Assembly: GCA_006503535.1 (NCBI GenBank)
Contig: QYRS01000004.1
Span: 682,001-746,000 of the forward strand
DNA length: 64,000 nucleotides
Direction of reading: 5' to 3'
DNA from: Arthrinium phaeospermum
Lineage: Eukaryota; Ascomycota; Sordariomycetes; Amphisphaeriales; Apiosporaceae
Shown here in pieces: positions 32,312 to 44,545 of this stretch (positions are counted from its first letter, which is position 1; each line of letters opens with the position of its first letter). Position numbers and translations under genes: made by a program. The notes under the pieces were generated by a model. It was not told the DNA's origin, did not search any database, and saw only the letters and a list, made by a program, of their open reading frames with translations.

Positions 32312-34868
32312 AATAAAGGGATGGTCTTGCTACTTACTTGCCCAGGCGATTTCTGATGGTTTGATGGGCGGCCTTTCTGTTCTTTCTCAACGTGCCTGTT
32401 CAATCCAACTCTTTTGCAGGAGGCTTTTCTCTTCCATGATGACGTAGTCTCCATCCGTCTTCGGGCGCCGAGGCCATAGCCAAGAAGGACGGACAGGGCT
32501 ATGACCAGACGGAAAAGTAATAAAGGACCAACTTCGTCCACCTTTTGGGCGAGTATTGGAAATAAAGAGTGAAGCTACCAAGATCAGGTGATCAAGTTCC
32601 AGTCTCTCTTTATCTGCGGAAGCTTGTCCATAACTCCGGGGCTCTTCCGCTTCTCGTGGGCTGCACAGCGAACCGTGAAGCCATAGAATATACGGCGTAT
32701 CCAAGACGGACCTTTTCCCGGATCCAAGTGGAGCCGGCTGTCGCCCAAGCCACAGGAACACGTCGTAAGGAATATGGTTAGGTTATGGATACCGTGATTG
32801 GCTCCTCTTACGGCAATCGTGGGATCGTCGGGACCTTGATGGAAGCAAACATGGAGAGTCTGCGCAATCAGAAATACACTGCATAGTAGTACAGCCACGG
32901 ATGGACTGTCTATGGCAGGACATGACGTCTATTGGATGATAGGTTTTCCCAGCTATGGATTTGTGGGGGTGGTCTATGCAGTAGTCTATGCTGCGGTGTT
33001 CCTTATGCGCTCTGGGTCGGCAGCTGCGGTTCCTGGAATGAGGAAGCTTACGTGATCTTGTCAAAAGATTGCAACAAGCTCAAAAGCTTCGTATGTGTAA
33101 TTGCATACCTAGGTAGACAGTTCATCAATGCATAAGTGAGAGTTGATTAATGAGAAGGACGCACGTGCATGGAGATCTAGAAAGCCATCGCCCAGTGATC
33201 AACAAGAACTTACAGAAAAGTTCCAATGCTAAGGCCATGCAAGGTCCACTGTTCCACCATCAGCATTTCAGCTGCACCGCGATTCTGCACAGATGCCTTG
33301 GCAATTGCGCCGACACAGCATCTCGGTACAACTCGAGACTCGCAATTGGGTTTCTTTTGACATAAGATGGACGTCAACATGTCAACTTCGCATTGAGCCA
33401 AATTTAACGGGTTGTTGTTGTCCAACCCAATCAGAGGGAAAGGAGCTCTTGTGACACGTCAGAGGAGTCCATGATGGCCAGGCGCCTTGCGATAGGGCTT
33501 ACGGTGGCGGCAGTGTCCCTGCCCGCTGGCAGATTTGGGTTGGCTGGATGGGCCGGCTAGCGCTCTCACTTGTTGAACTGCCGCCCTCTAGGCTGAATGG
33601 TAATGTTATTTTTGTAAAGCTCCGTTGGGGCTACATGTAGCCTGCTAGCTTGCCAGTCGCGATATACGACGTATCACAACCAGGAAGAGGCCAACAAGCT
33701 GTCCTACAACATTACGATAGCTCAACTGGCCAGAGTGCGAGATCTGCGAAACCCTATGTTATTTACGTAACTGGATGATTTGCCGGTAAGCACTAGCCGG
33801 CGCCAGTGATTTGGCATGAGGGGGGATTGAAAGCCATTGGCATTTTACATGATGCAGCCCCAAAGCGCCGCTATAGTGGCCCTCTTTTCGTCTTACTGTA
33901 ACGTATACCTTCCTAAAACGGTAATTCTTCTGGATATAGTCGAGGTCCGGAACAGCGGGAGGCAGTAAATATGTGGGGCTACTCAACGCAACTACTGTCT
34001 AGACGCTTATTCTACTCGTCGTGCAGTAGTTGCTTTGCTAGGTAGACAAAACGCAGGTACGAGGAGCCGTATTGCTGCCCTATGAACGTCGTGATGATGA
34101 TTTATCAATGACCAGAAAATAGGTCTCGTGCCAGAATGAGACGTGAGTGTATCCGAGTTCACATACATAGTAACAATAGTTGCGGCGCAGTGAAACTAAC
34201 ATGGACATTCCTCGTTGGCTATGCGCTGCAAGCGTCGTATAGTCATAGCTCACTGCGGCCGTAAGCACGACAGTTTCGGGCCCAATGGCAACATAGCGCT
34301 GCTGATCAATCGCCAGGACAAGCAAGCTGATATCCACCAGGCTGACATGAGGCGGGGAGATCTGCAGCGGACGCTCGCTCTCTCATAGGGTACTCTCTTC
34401 CATCATTGGCCGCTGGCGGTCCCCCGAAGGATCAGAGAGCTTGGGCCCTGCGACGAATCTGGTATGTAGTCGCATGCTCCGGTGGACTGGATTGCGATGT
34501 CACTCGGTTGAACGATTTGGCGAGGGCCGTTTTCCTTTTTCGCCTCGTACGGTAGAGACGCGGCCATGCATGATGCCGTATGCAACGCCTCATAGACTAT
34601 CTCGACAGGCACAGGAACGAAGACTTCAGCTGCAGTTGCGTCGATCATCATCAGCACCGCCCCCCGCTGAGTAACGCAATCTGCCTTGAGGCAACAAGGC
34701 AGGAAGGGTGATATCTGAGGAGTATAAGTATCCGGCGATATCGCCTCGAGAAAGCCAGATACTCACTCTCATCATCCACCAACCAAGCAACTCACTCTTC
34801 ATACACAACACACAACACACAACAAACCCTTTCTCAATATCCAAAACCACCCCTCAACCATCTTCAAA
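32312..34868. other. Long intergenic region, no gene supported
   Basis: About 2.5 kb with scattered short ORFs on both strands and no recognisable domain. The last 150 nt form the promoter and A/C-rich leader of the secreted-protein gene. Confidence 0.5.
34723..34728 (+). promoter_or_regulatory. TATA-like box of the secreted-protein gene
   Basis: TATAAG in AGTATAAGTATCC lies about 145 nt before the ATG at 34869. It is followed by an A/C-rich leader (ACACAACACACAACACACAA) typical of strongly transcribed fungal genes. Confidence 0.4.
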
Positions 34869-35241
34869 ATGCAGTTCACCACCATCCTCGCTACCCTCAT
34901 GGCCGCCGTCGCCGTCACCGCCTCGGCCGTCCCCGAGCTCCAGGCCCGCGACGTCTGCGGCGCCGGCTACGGCGGTGACCAGCGCCGCACCAACAGCCCC
35001 TGCAAGTCCTCCAACGGGGACCGCCACTTCTGCGGCTGCGACCGCACCGGCGTTGTACGTTTCTGAGAGCTATTATTCTCTTCTCCCCACCGACCCAAAC
35101 TTCTCTCGTTGAAACTTTACTGACCGTTGCTTTTCTTATCACCACATACAGGTCCAGTGCAAGGGTGGCAAGTGGACCGAGATCCAGGACTGCCGCTCCA
35201 GCAGCTGCCACGGCACCAACGACGGTGCTGCCCGGTGCTAG
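34869..35241 (+). CDS. Small secreted 8-Cys protein, two exons
   Basis: Exons 34869-35054 and 35152-35241 join in phase to 91 residues; the intron has GTACGT and CATACAG ends. Residues 1-18 form a signal peptide (MQFTTILATLMAAVAVTA), and a short acidic pro-piece (SAVPELQARD) ends near a possible Kex2-type Ala-Arg. The mature part, about 64 residues, has eight evenly spaced cysteines: VCG, PCK, FCGC, QCKGGKW, DCR, SCH and a final RC. The spacing GKWxxxxxC and the terminal Cys suggest a disulphide-rich fold as in fungal antimicrobial peptides or effectors; no named family is recognised. A further possible intron in the 3' UTR (about 35293-35368) ends at CATAG. Confidence 0.82.
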
Positions 35242-36102
35242 ATTGCTCATGTCTCCCAGACATACATATCCTTCCGAAACGGGGCTTGATCTGTAAGCAT
35301 ATTCCTGTGGACCGCCTATTCGGGAGCAGTTTGATTAAGACTTACTAACGTTTCCTCCTTTTCATAGGTCCCGCACTCGTGCAAGGATCGGCATGTTTGC
35401 AACAAAGGGGTGTTGAAGAGAAGATATGGCTGGGTTTCGGCTATCCCCTCAATTGGGAAGATCCAACATCGACCAACGTGGAGAGACCGGTATCCCAGGC
35501 TTCATAATCTTCTTTTCGCTTTTCGTTCATTATATAGCTGTTTACACAAATCAAAAGCTGGCAACCTAATTTCTCCATTTGACTTGGGCCAATGTGACAA
35601 ACAATCTACCATCTGACATTACTTAGTAAATAGAAGTTGCCTCACATGCCGTTTTCACTTACCTGTAGTATACTGCTTATTATATGCAGCCTGTGGTACT
35701 TACTACTCACAGGCCTGGGGCATTGAGGGGTCAACATGCAGCAATTGTTTGAGGGTGTAGGGATATCACTGGTCATTCGTCGTGTAATGACATTGGGTAA
35801 CATCCGGCCAGTGCCGCAATGAGCTGTCACCACATAATAACAGAGGCCATAACCAAATGTTATTATTTGTTCGCTGATTTCTATTTGACGTACAATATGC
35901 ATTGCGATGTGCGTTCCGCTCCGGAGACTTGCCTGTTTTTCCCCAACATCAATGAAAAGGCCGCGTCATTTCACAGGTGCGTCAAGACCCAGCTCCGGCG
36001 CGACAACTAAACTACACAGCCGATTCGCGCCGACGTGCTAAAGATTTAAACTTGCACTTTGCTCATCATAGTCCAAACGGAAACGTCTCGCGCATCATTA
36101 GC
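35242..36102. other. Intergenic, no gene seen
   Basis: About 860 nt including the 3' UTR of the secreted-protein gene and the promoter of the DUF4238 gene. Only small ORFs without domains are present. Confidence 0.45.
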
Positions 36103-38037
36103 CATGGAGAATGACAAGGTCCAGTTCCATCATCACATCCCCCGCTTCATGCTTCGGAAGTTCGCACATCAGCAGTGTTCAGTACTAAGGTGATGATTTC
36201 ACATCAAAGGTAAATTGTTATTGACAGTCGTTACCAGCTGACTGCAGTTCAGGCCGGATGCTACCAAGGGCATGCGCGTTGTTAGGGGCGATGGCCTACT
36301 CCACGTTTTCGACATCCCCGCAATGCAGTTCCGTCTCGGTGAGGTCGGGCAGACCTGCGGTGCGGAGAACCTCTACTACGACGACCAAGGCGGCGGCGAT
36401 CCGATGCGAATCGAACACCTGTTCAGCAAGCTGGAGTGCAGGGCCAGCTCGATCTTTATCAAGATCGTCGAGGCCGTGGTCGAGAATCGCGACCACGTTG
36501 ACATCCTCGAGGAAAACGTCCACGTCCTCTTCAAGTTCATGCATATCTCAATGCTGCGATCCACCCAGAAAAGAAACGAGATCGAGGACCCACGTCGAGA
36601 GAACGACTTCGTGTTCCAGCGCTTGTTTCAAGCCTCGAAGGCGCGCGGGGGTTCTGGCGATCCGAAGCAGTTCTGGCTCCGAGACTTACTCTACCTCCTC
36701 GAAACAAGCCACGAGCAGATCCTCCAAGATGCCGAGACGATTGAAGGCCCATCCTCGGCTGGTACCTATAAGCACTTCGTGGAAGAATACGCTCTCCAGG
36801 TTTGGAAAGCAGCAGAGAGCTATGAGTTCTTCCTCAACGAGCGGCTGGTCGATTTCGAGGGTGACACGCAGTCTCAGCTAGGGACTGAAGTGACCGAGGC
36901 CGGGCCACAACTGATTTGGATGACCTGAGAGGACGTTATGCACATGATTCTCCCGGTGAGCCCGGAGGTGGCTGTGGTGTTTTGCAACGAGTCGCGCTGC
37001 TGCGTCTCGCCTCTCGCCGAGATCATGCAACAGGTCAAGATACCCTACCTCGACAACTCGTCGCTGAAGGACGCGCCGCACAAGGATGTGACGAATATTG
37101 CGGTAGAAGGCCAGAAAAGAGGCAGGAAAAGATGGCCCGCCACGACAGCTTGGCGAGTGAGCATTGGCACCTTGTCTCCAGAACATCACCGAATCATCAC
37201 TTCATACTCTCTTTCCCACGCGCAATCGTTTCTAGTAATCCGATCCCGAGCCAAGTTTGAAAGGGCACGGAAAGAACTGAAGAAGTTCAGCCAGAAGAGA
37301 GAGGAGTCGTGGGACCGCCGTGGGTTTCGATATGAGAACCAGAAACCAACTTCAAAGTATCATATGGAAGGAGGGATGGTCGAGGAAAAAGGAACGGCGG
37401 AGCCCCAGCTATCCGCCTTTGATCGGCTTCAAAGGGTCATATTGCCTTCGCGCAGACCCGTTCCCCGAACCAAGGAGAATACACTTATCTGCTGGCAGGC
37501 CTTTCTCACCATAGACGCTTTGATGCATCCCGAATTCGAAAACCAGGAAGGCGCAAAGGGTTGGCTGATGCATCCGGCCCTCAGATTGGCATTCGAGGCA
37601 GCGTACCCACCCAAGTACCCCGCGCACCGAGACCTCGTCACCATTGACTTTGACGAGTTCCTCAGCCTCGGTCTAGGGGAGGAGTCTTTCACGCGACTAC
37701 TGAGCCTGATCGAGGACAAATGCCGCGAACTCGTCACCTCAGACACGATGGATCAGCATTGGGCCGCGTCCGAAAAGAAACCGTCTCAACCGCCCCTGAA
37801 CAACGAGGCGGGCTCGGAAGGAAGCGCTGGGGGAAAGGAGCAAAGCAAGCTCAGGGCGAGGACCTCTTAGAGAACCCGGCTTTCCGATCAGCTTGTAGGG
37901 CTTCGCAGGCTTTGGACTCACTGAGATGGATGTTCGAAGAACGACAGGACATCTTGGCGACCTTCATGCAACAGCTTGGGGAGCCAAAGGATAACTTGCG
38001 ACCGAAGGTCATTCGAATGCGGGCGAGGAGGGAATAG
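36103..38037 (+). pseudogene. DUF4238 family gene with an in-frame stop and a frameshift
   Basis: The first exon starts MENDKVQFHHHIPRFMLRKF, the diagnostic HHxxPRF opening of DUF4238 proteins, a family of unknown role with phage/toxin-like distant relatives. An intron (about 36191-36259) leads into a long frame: RPDATKGMRVV, then RLGEVGQTCGAENLYYDD. The same frame has one TGA at 36926-36928, between PQLIWMT and EDVMHMILPVSPEVAVVFC, and then stays open to 37870. The natural C-terminus (ENPAFRSACRASQALDSLRWMFEERQ, with stop at 38037) is in the next frame, so one base is missing near 37800-37860. Without the two lesions the protein would be about 620 residues. It is either a young pseudogene or affected by sequence errors. 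Confidence 0.75.
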
Positions 38038-38354
38038 AGACAGCTGCCAGATACTTACGCTACCAGAAGTTACCTCGTAAAGCAGTTTTGGTGTTATTGC
38101 GCAGTATAACAAGGGAATGAAATCAAGTTTCGACATATCAGCGGCTTGTTGAGTTTCCTGATGAATTGAAAACCAAAGCTACAGGAAAGATTCATCTTTC
38201 AGGTTACCCATCCAGTTTTGCATTCTGACCATAGGGGATGAAAAAGCATCCCGACATACAAGTTACGTCTTCACGGGCATGCAAACCCCTGTTCGCCTCT
38301 AGAACCCTCACGCAGTCTACCGGGAGTAGGCACGCCAGCACCCCAATGAAACGT
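38038..38354. other. Short gap between convergent genes
   Basis: About 320 nt. It holds the 3' UTRs of the DUF4238 gene and the sugar kinase. No gene is seen. Confidence 0.5.
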
Positions 38355-39623
38355 TCACTCTACTTCCATGACCTCCCCCAATCCTGCAAACCCCTCCAGC
38401 AGGATCTTCTTTCCCGCCAGCCTGTTAGCGAAGCGAAGCTTGTCCTCAAGGCTCCAGTCCTCGGAATGAAAGATCAGACCATAGAGTATGCCTGCTACGA
38501 AGGCATCCCCGGCATCAAGCGTGCTAACGTGACGGGGGTTTTACAGTCAGCAATCGAGCCACGAAGCGGCATATAGAAGATCGGGCAGCCTTACTCAACA
38601 ACCATCAAGTGAGGTTCGACCCGGTACGCAGGCACATGAATCAATCTCTGCCCGCGGGTCTCGTACGCCCATGTGTCCTCGTCGCCCCACGTGCAAAAAA
38701 GCAGAGACCTGTGAACGCCAAATCAGCATCGCCACCACGTACTGAGCAGCAGGGGAATATCAACTTACGCTTGCTTTGCCACCCAAGACTGGTCATCTAG
38801 GCATGATCGGGCATCGGAATATCTCTTGTCCTGTGATGGCCTCCAGTTAGGTGCGATGTCATGGGGGTGAGACATCAGTCACTTCTTGAGAGACTACTTA
38901 CCACAGCCCAACTCTTGGTGAAGAAGACAACGTCGGCGTGGGGGGCCAGGTCCGGCATGCCTGGTCCTGCAGGCTCATCCAGTTCCACGCTGATCTTGAC
39001 GCCGGGGTACTTGAGCCGTAAATGCTTCATGCATTTGAGGGTCACGTCGGGGATCCGTCCCTAAGGCCGGTCAGCAAACCGACACATAGGTAAGTGGAAA
39101 AGCATGGTGTGTCCCTCTCTCCCTTACCTCAAAGTGGTACCACGCGGCTTCGGTGTCCAACTTCTTCGCAGCCTTCTTGAATTCGGCAAGGGTCATGTTC
39201 CCCTGCGGGTTGTGATCGATGATGGTGTTGGACGACCCCTGTATATTCCGCATGATGTAGCGTCTCGCCGGCTCGGCTTCGTCTTCGCGGTAGATGCAGT
39301 GTCGGAGGACGTCCTCGCCTGCAAAAGACACCTCGAGATCCACGGCGGCGGGGGTAAATTGGTTGGGCAAGACAGCCACCAACCTGACTTGGAGAGCAGC
39401 AGCCTCAACCGCCATCAGTTGCTGAAGAACTTCGATGGCGTTGGGACATTTCCCGCCTCTTCTTCGGATGATACTTGCCGCTTGCGCCTTGTGGCCTTCC
39501 TCGACGAAATAGTCGAGTCTGTAGGATAAAACGTGTCAGTATCTTGTACCAGACCATGGAAAGAACGGCTTACCTGAGGATTGTATCCAGATAGCATGCA
39601 CCGACACCTACGAAATACTCCAT
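38355..39623 (-). CDS. PfkB-family sugar kinase (ketohexokinase-like), multi-exon
   Basis: Pieces read in order from the minus strand. MEYFVGVGACYLDTILR (start 39623) is followed after an intron by LDYFVEEGHKAQAASIIRRRGGKCPNAIEVLQQL, the first PfkB signature. Next come RYIMRNIQGSSNTIIDHN and WYHFEGRIPDVTLKCMKHL across an intron, then VKISVELDEPAGPGMPDLAPHADVVFFTKSWAV. After further introns follow KRYSDARSCL, SLLFCTWGDEDTWAYE and the catalytic TLDAGDAFVAGILYGL. The end is EVMEVE at 38355. The order and motifs match ketohexokinase-type PfkB kinases, which phosphorylate fructose or related sugars. The active-site motif is DAGD rather than the usual GAGD, with the catalytic Asp kept. At least five short introns are needed; exact borders are approximate. 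Confidence 0.82.
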
Positions 39624-40062
39624 CTTTTGGCAGACACCGAAAGACGTTCTGACTTGACTTGCAGCTAATGGTGAGGATAATGGTTTCCGAGCCTTTGATG
39701 TGGGACATGCAGGGTATAAGTAGGAAGATATCAGCAAAGCGCACTGCTGCTAGGGGTGGCTTGCTGTCCACCGACGAATTTGTCAAACCTTTATTTGCCC
39801 TTGATGATTGTTAACCATCAGCAACATCATCAAGCGTTTGGTTAGCAAACAGAGGTGGTTTTGTCAGTGGTAGCCAATCTGTTCCACGGTTTCCCGATTT
39901 TCTATGCCGGTCATGACATCACAGCTTTTCAAGACATTGTGTGACCCAACCTGTGATAGCCTTTTCAATGATATGTTGAAAATCAAGGGTATACTTGCAG
40001 TGTAAGCTTATATCCTAGCCCCCTTATATACAAGGCGCAAATGGCACTGAGCCGATCTTCTT
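39624..40062. other. Short intergenic region
   Basis: About 440 nt between the kinase start and the sirtuin stop, so it holds the kinase promoter. No ORF of note is present. Confidence 0.5.
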
Positions 40063-41516
40063 CTAAGTCTTCATGACATGCGACGCCACCGGCTTGGTTG
40101 GCAGCTCGCTCTTCGTATCTTCCGACAATGTAGGCTTGACTGCATCCTCGGCCTTCGGCTTTACCTCTTCCTGTGTGCTCGGGGAGCCGCCAGCAGACGT
40201 CGCTGCACCAGCCACTGCTGCAGCATCCCCCCGATTACCGAGTGGGTCCTTTGCCGGCACACCTCCCTCACCAGGGTCCGGATGTGTAGCCTCCTCTTGG
40301 CTGTTCTCTTTACTGACTGCTTCAGCGCTTTCTGTGCCAGCTTCCGTCTCCGCGCCTGCCACTGTTGGAGCCTCTTCTGTGAGCCCAGCCTGTCGGTCGT
40401 CGTTAGCGGTTTGATCCTCGTCGGCAGGCGGTCCAGATATATCCAACTTATCCGCCACGCCCTGCACCAAGCGCTCCATTTCTTCGTCCTTCTCTTGCTC
40501 CACGTGGGTCTGCTGCAGTTGCCGGTCCGCCTCCTCGTCTCCGACCATGCCTCTCCACAACCTCTCGAGCTCGTTCCGCCACCCCAGTTCGTCGGCCAGT
40601 TTCCGGATGCCCGAGTCGCAGTCGCCTAGGCAGATTACGTCGTCTGCGCGGTGTCCCAGGGTGCCTACTCGCTCCTTGTTGAATAGTACACGCGGCGTCT
40701 GCTCGAAAGCCATATCGGGCAAGCTCGCGAAAGGGTGTACCGTTAAGCTTGTACCCAGGATCAAGACGAGATCGCCCTCCTCTGGAACATGCCTGTTGTC
40801 GAAAAACGCGGAGGGTAGCTGTTCGCCGAAGAAGACAATGTCGGGCTTGACCAACCCACCACACCCATCAACCTTGCATCGGGGCGGCTCGCCCTTTTCT
40901 ATGAAGGGGGCCATCTCTTCGCCGGGGAACGGGGCCTTGCATTCGATGCAGCTTTGCGAGGCGAAGCTACCATGCGCCTCGACGACCAGGTCGCCGGGTA
41001 CGCCGGCGCGTCGTTCGAGGCAGTCGATGTTCTGGGTAAAGAGCATGCGGAGGATCTTGCGCTTCGCGAGGAGGCCGATGAAGGCATGGCTGATGGTGGG
41101 GTGGAATTTGCCGGGGTACAGCTCCTTCGCAAGCATGTAGAATGGGTAGGGGTTCTCGCGGAAGTAGCTGATCTCGAAGACGGCTTCGGCGTGGGGAAGA
41201 TTGAGTCGCGCGAGGTTGTGGTAGAGGCCCGTCTTGGGAGAGCGGAAGTCGGGAACTGTGCAGTCGCGATGGTTAGCCGATGGCGATCCTAGAGCGAGCA
41301 TTGCGCGACCTGCACTTCGAAAAGCGCGGTCCAGCAAGGTCGAGGCGCAATGGGCGACTTACTTCCTGCAGCAGTGGAGATACCCGCGCCCGTCAGGACG
41401 ACAATGCGCTTGCCGCCGCCATTTCGGATGTGGTCGGCGACGGCGCGCAGACTACGGTCCTTGAGGGTCTGGGTCGGGGTGTCCGGGTCGATGAGGGTCG
41501 AGTTCTCGTTGCCCAT
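40063..41516 (-). CDS. Sirtuin, NAD-dependent deacetylase (Hst2-like)
   Basis: Exons 41516-41363 and 41255-40063 join in phase to about 448 residues. The NAD-binding Rossmann motif VVLTGAGISTAAGIPDFRSP is rebuilt across the intron. FTQNIDCLERRAG carries the NID and the catalytic His region continues VEAHGSF. The zinc ribbon has CIEC and, after 20 residues, CKVDGC. KPDIVFFGEQLP and LGTSLTVHPF complete the class I (Sir2/Hst2) pattern. From about residue 270 the chain is a long acidic Glu/Ala/Thr/Pro-rich disordered tail ending KPVASHVMKT. Lack of a long N-terminal extension favours a cytoplasmic/nuclear Hst2-type protein. Such sirtuins deacetylate histones and can influence secondary metabolism. 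Confidence 0.93.
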
Positions 41517-42169
41517 CTTGTGCCGCCAATTGGATCGAGGACGCGATCCTTTCTCTTTGTGGTGACGGTCTTTGTTTTTGTGCTTGCGCCCTATGGTGCC
41601 GACGGTTGGAGAGAATTGAGGGAAGGGACTGTCGGTCAGTTCGCGCGTCTGAACTGACTATATATAAATACCTTAGGGATTTCTTGAGAATTTCTCTATA
41701 ATTGTCAAGATCTAGGCTGCAGCATTTGATCTGAGATGGAATACGAGGTGAAAAGAGAGATCACTTGCTGCCTGATACGCGAATTGCGGCACCGGCTGGT
41801 CTGACGTTTTCCTGAGACTTTTAGAGGGTCCATTGGTTGATGTGGGGGTGGAGCCAGCACCAACCGCCCGCCAAAAGCTTTTATCTTATCGCTAAGCCAC
41901 ACCCCTGAATGATTCAAGTTGCCCCTATCCTGGCAATCTGGATGATCATTACTGCCCATGGGGCAACATCACGCCATGCTATCAAAGTGTGATTGCATCC
42001 ATCAATTGGGGTTTGGAGAATATCGCCGATTCAAGTCACTTTTATCGTGGTGGATGATAATACCTCGTACGGTCGGAAGCCCAGCCAAACACCAGCGCGA
42101 TCAGGCAGTTGCTTTTGGCAGCTTCTAAATCTAAGTACTCAACATTCACGATGTGTGATGGGATACTAC

Positions 42170-42560
42170 CTCGACAGGCCTCTCATTTCACTTCGCTTCC
42201 AGCACGCCAAAAAGGTTCTCCAGCTCACCTGTGACCAAATCGTAGATGGCGTAGTAGATGGCGCTGTGAAAGCACATTAGCTTGATTCCTCAGTACCTTC
42301 AACCCAGGTAGATGTTGTGCTTGATCGTCATTTCCCCGGCCGTGACCACTTCGTACGCGCTTATCAAAGGACTTCTCCTGCCGACCTGCAAAATCGCGAC
42401 CCCAACGCTGTAGGACGTCAAGATGCGCATTCAATGTTCAAGCGTGCTACTTTGAACTCCGAGTAAGCGCTACGCGCCGGATTCTCGCGCCCTATAATTT
42501 TAACCGTTTGCGCATCGATGTCAATATCGGATAGGGATCCAAGGCGAGTTCACCCGTGAA
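42170..42560 (-). pseudogene. Unidentified coding relic
   Basis: The minus strand gives protein-like stretches in changing frames: DIDIDAQTVKIIGRENPARSA, then AYEVVTAGEMTIKHNIYLG, then CFHSAIYYAIYDLVTGELENLFGVLEA. Stops separate them. The composition looks like a decayed gene, but I do not recognise the family, and chance cannot be excluded. Confidence 0.3.
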
Positions 42561-44424
42561 GAATTTGCAGCAGTTCGATAGATTGGGGACGTTCCCCATT
42601 TCTACATACAAAATATCGGGCAGAGACTAGATGACTACTCATTTCTCTGTGATGTCGCATGGCGCTTCAGTATCGCTTGTGCGTTCTGAAGGTCAAGTCG
42701 AAGCTGCCGTGAGCCAGTGAGGTCAACGTCGACACTTTTCCTAGAGCGATCAAGCCTTAATATCGGAGCTCACAGGCAGCTTGGAGCCCACGTTTCGTCT
42801 GACGTAGAAGGCAATCGTTTCCCAAGAAAATCAAACATCGTCGCTGTGGTCGTTTGCCAGGTCCCTAAAACATGCTGCATATGAAGCCATGAAGCCCTTT
42901 TTGTACACGACCAGTAACACCTGGTGGTATTGGACAGCTATCTCGCATCGTCGCATCATCTTGAAGATTCTAGGTTTCTTATTCGATCTATGCCTTTGAT
43001 TCGTTATGTGACGGCTATGCAATTGTGCACTCATTTCGCGTAGCCTCCTTGGTACTGTTCAAGGTCTTTGATGTATTTCCTCTCGATTTCCCATGGAGCC
43101 ATTCACAACACTACGTTCAACGCCTCGCTCCCCGGTTCTGTGAGAGTAAGTCGCAAAGAAGCTGCTAGTGTGTGTGGTGGCATAGCATTAGGATTTGCTT
43201 TCGCACCGCGTCCAACCCAACAGTTCCTACATCCCAGCCTCCGTGTCTTTTTATCATCAAGTCGATAACTATCTACAGTAACAAATGGCAGCCGTCTAAG
43301 AAATACGAATTCTGCCCAGGAAGCCTGTATTCAGGTGCTTCAGCTTTTGTGTACGGCGATGTAGCAAGGAGGTCTGGGAACGGGCAACTGTTGATCTATT
43401 GCGGAGCCTCTCAATTGCAGCGACTCCAATGCTGCCTCCGAGACCAACCCTTGCGCTAGTGGCCGCGTCAAGGTTCGATAAGAAACTTTCTCTCCTACCA
43501 AGAGTGCTAGATCCAGAGATGCGTTGGCAGTAAGGCTTGACAAATTGGGGATATGGAAGAGAAGATTATAAAATCGAAAATAGAACGAGATAGTTCAATT
43601 AACTAGCAAGTAGCGGTCATTCGTGGCCAGAAAAACGAGTACTGGGTATCTCTTAGACGCGGTAGGATGCTTTGACGTATCCTACTGTATGCTGTAGAGA
43701 TCTGTTGGTGGGGACATCCATGGTTGATGACATTCGTTCCGGAGGATCCCAGGTATGCTTGGACAATCTGAAAACACCATATACAAGAATTTACTCCGTT
43801 GGCGATAGAGAGATGCACTTCAACGGGCTACAGTAACGTTAAGGAGCCGGCTTCGGAAACCGGTTCCACTTATGTCGGCAATATAGGGGTATCACGTGAC
43901 CTTGACAACGTCAGGTCTTGCATCAGTATTCATCTGCATCGCAGTGTGCCAGCTGAAAGAGCATGATCAGCCATTTCGAACTGGCAGTATGCTATTTAGT
44001 GTGTCAGTGGTAGCATGTTATAGTGGTAGAATTGGTGATGGGTAAGATGGGTGTTGTAAGGATGTGGCATGGAGTTGATGCATCTCTCCAGAAATGTTGA
44101 AGTGCGGCGGGAAGGCAGTGTACGAAAATGAATACAGCAGCGGTTTGATTGAAGCCTCGTGTGTACGTGGTACTTGGTAAATGGGGTTACAGGTCAGGGT
44201 TCGAATGGGGAAAAATGGCATGTTGCAAAAATGTATGGAATGGAGAGAAAAAAAGAGGCAAAAAAATGGATCATCGCACTTGCATCCGGAGAATGAGCTG
44301 CACCCGCTCGGGCCGAACTTGAAGACTCAACTACTCAAGATCTTGGATCCGATTCGGCTGCCCAGGCAAGTTCAGAGATTAAACCCAGGACGTCTAATAC
44401 GACGGCGGTCGCAGACGGTGCAAC

Positions 44425-44545
44425 CATGTGTTGGGACCCGGGCTCGAACCGGTGACCTATGCTCGAAGTTGGAAGGTATCACTTTGACTTCACGCGGTGT
44501 GGTCTCGCGGTTAGGAGTCTCGCAATCTTCCAACTGAGCCACATG
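44425..44545 (-). pseudogene. tRNA-like relic
   Basis: Read on the minus strand, the stretch begins with a D-arm-like GGCTCAGTTGG. It then has GAGACTCCTAA, like an anticodon loop with CCT, and ends with a T-arm-like GGTTCGAGCCC. I could not fold a complete acceptor stem, and both the T stem and the anticodon stem have mismatches, so it is more likely a degenerate or composite tRNA than a working gene. If real it would resemble an intron-bearing tRNA-Arg(CCT). Confidence 0.3.
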
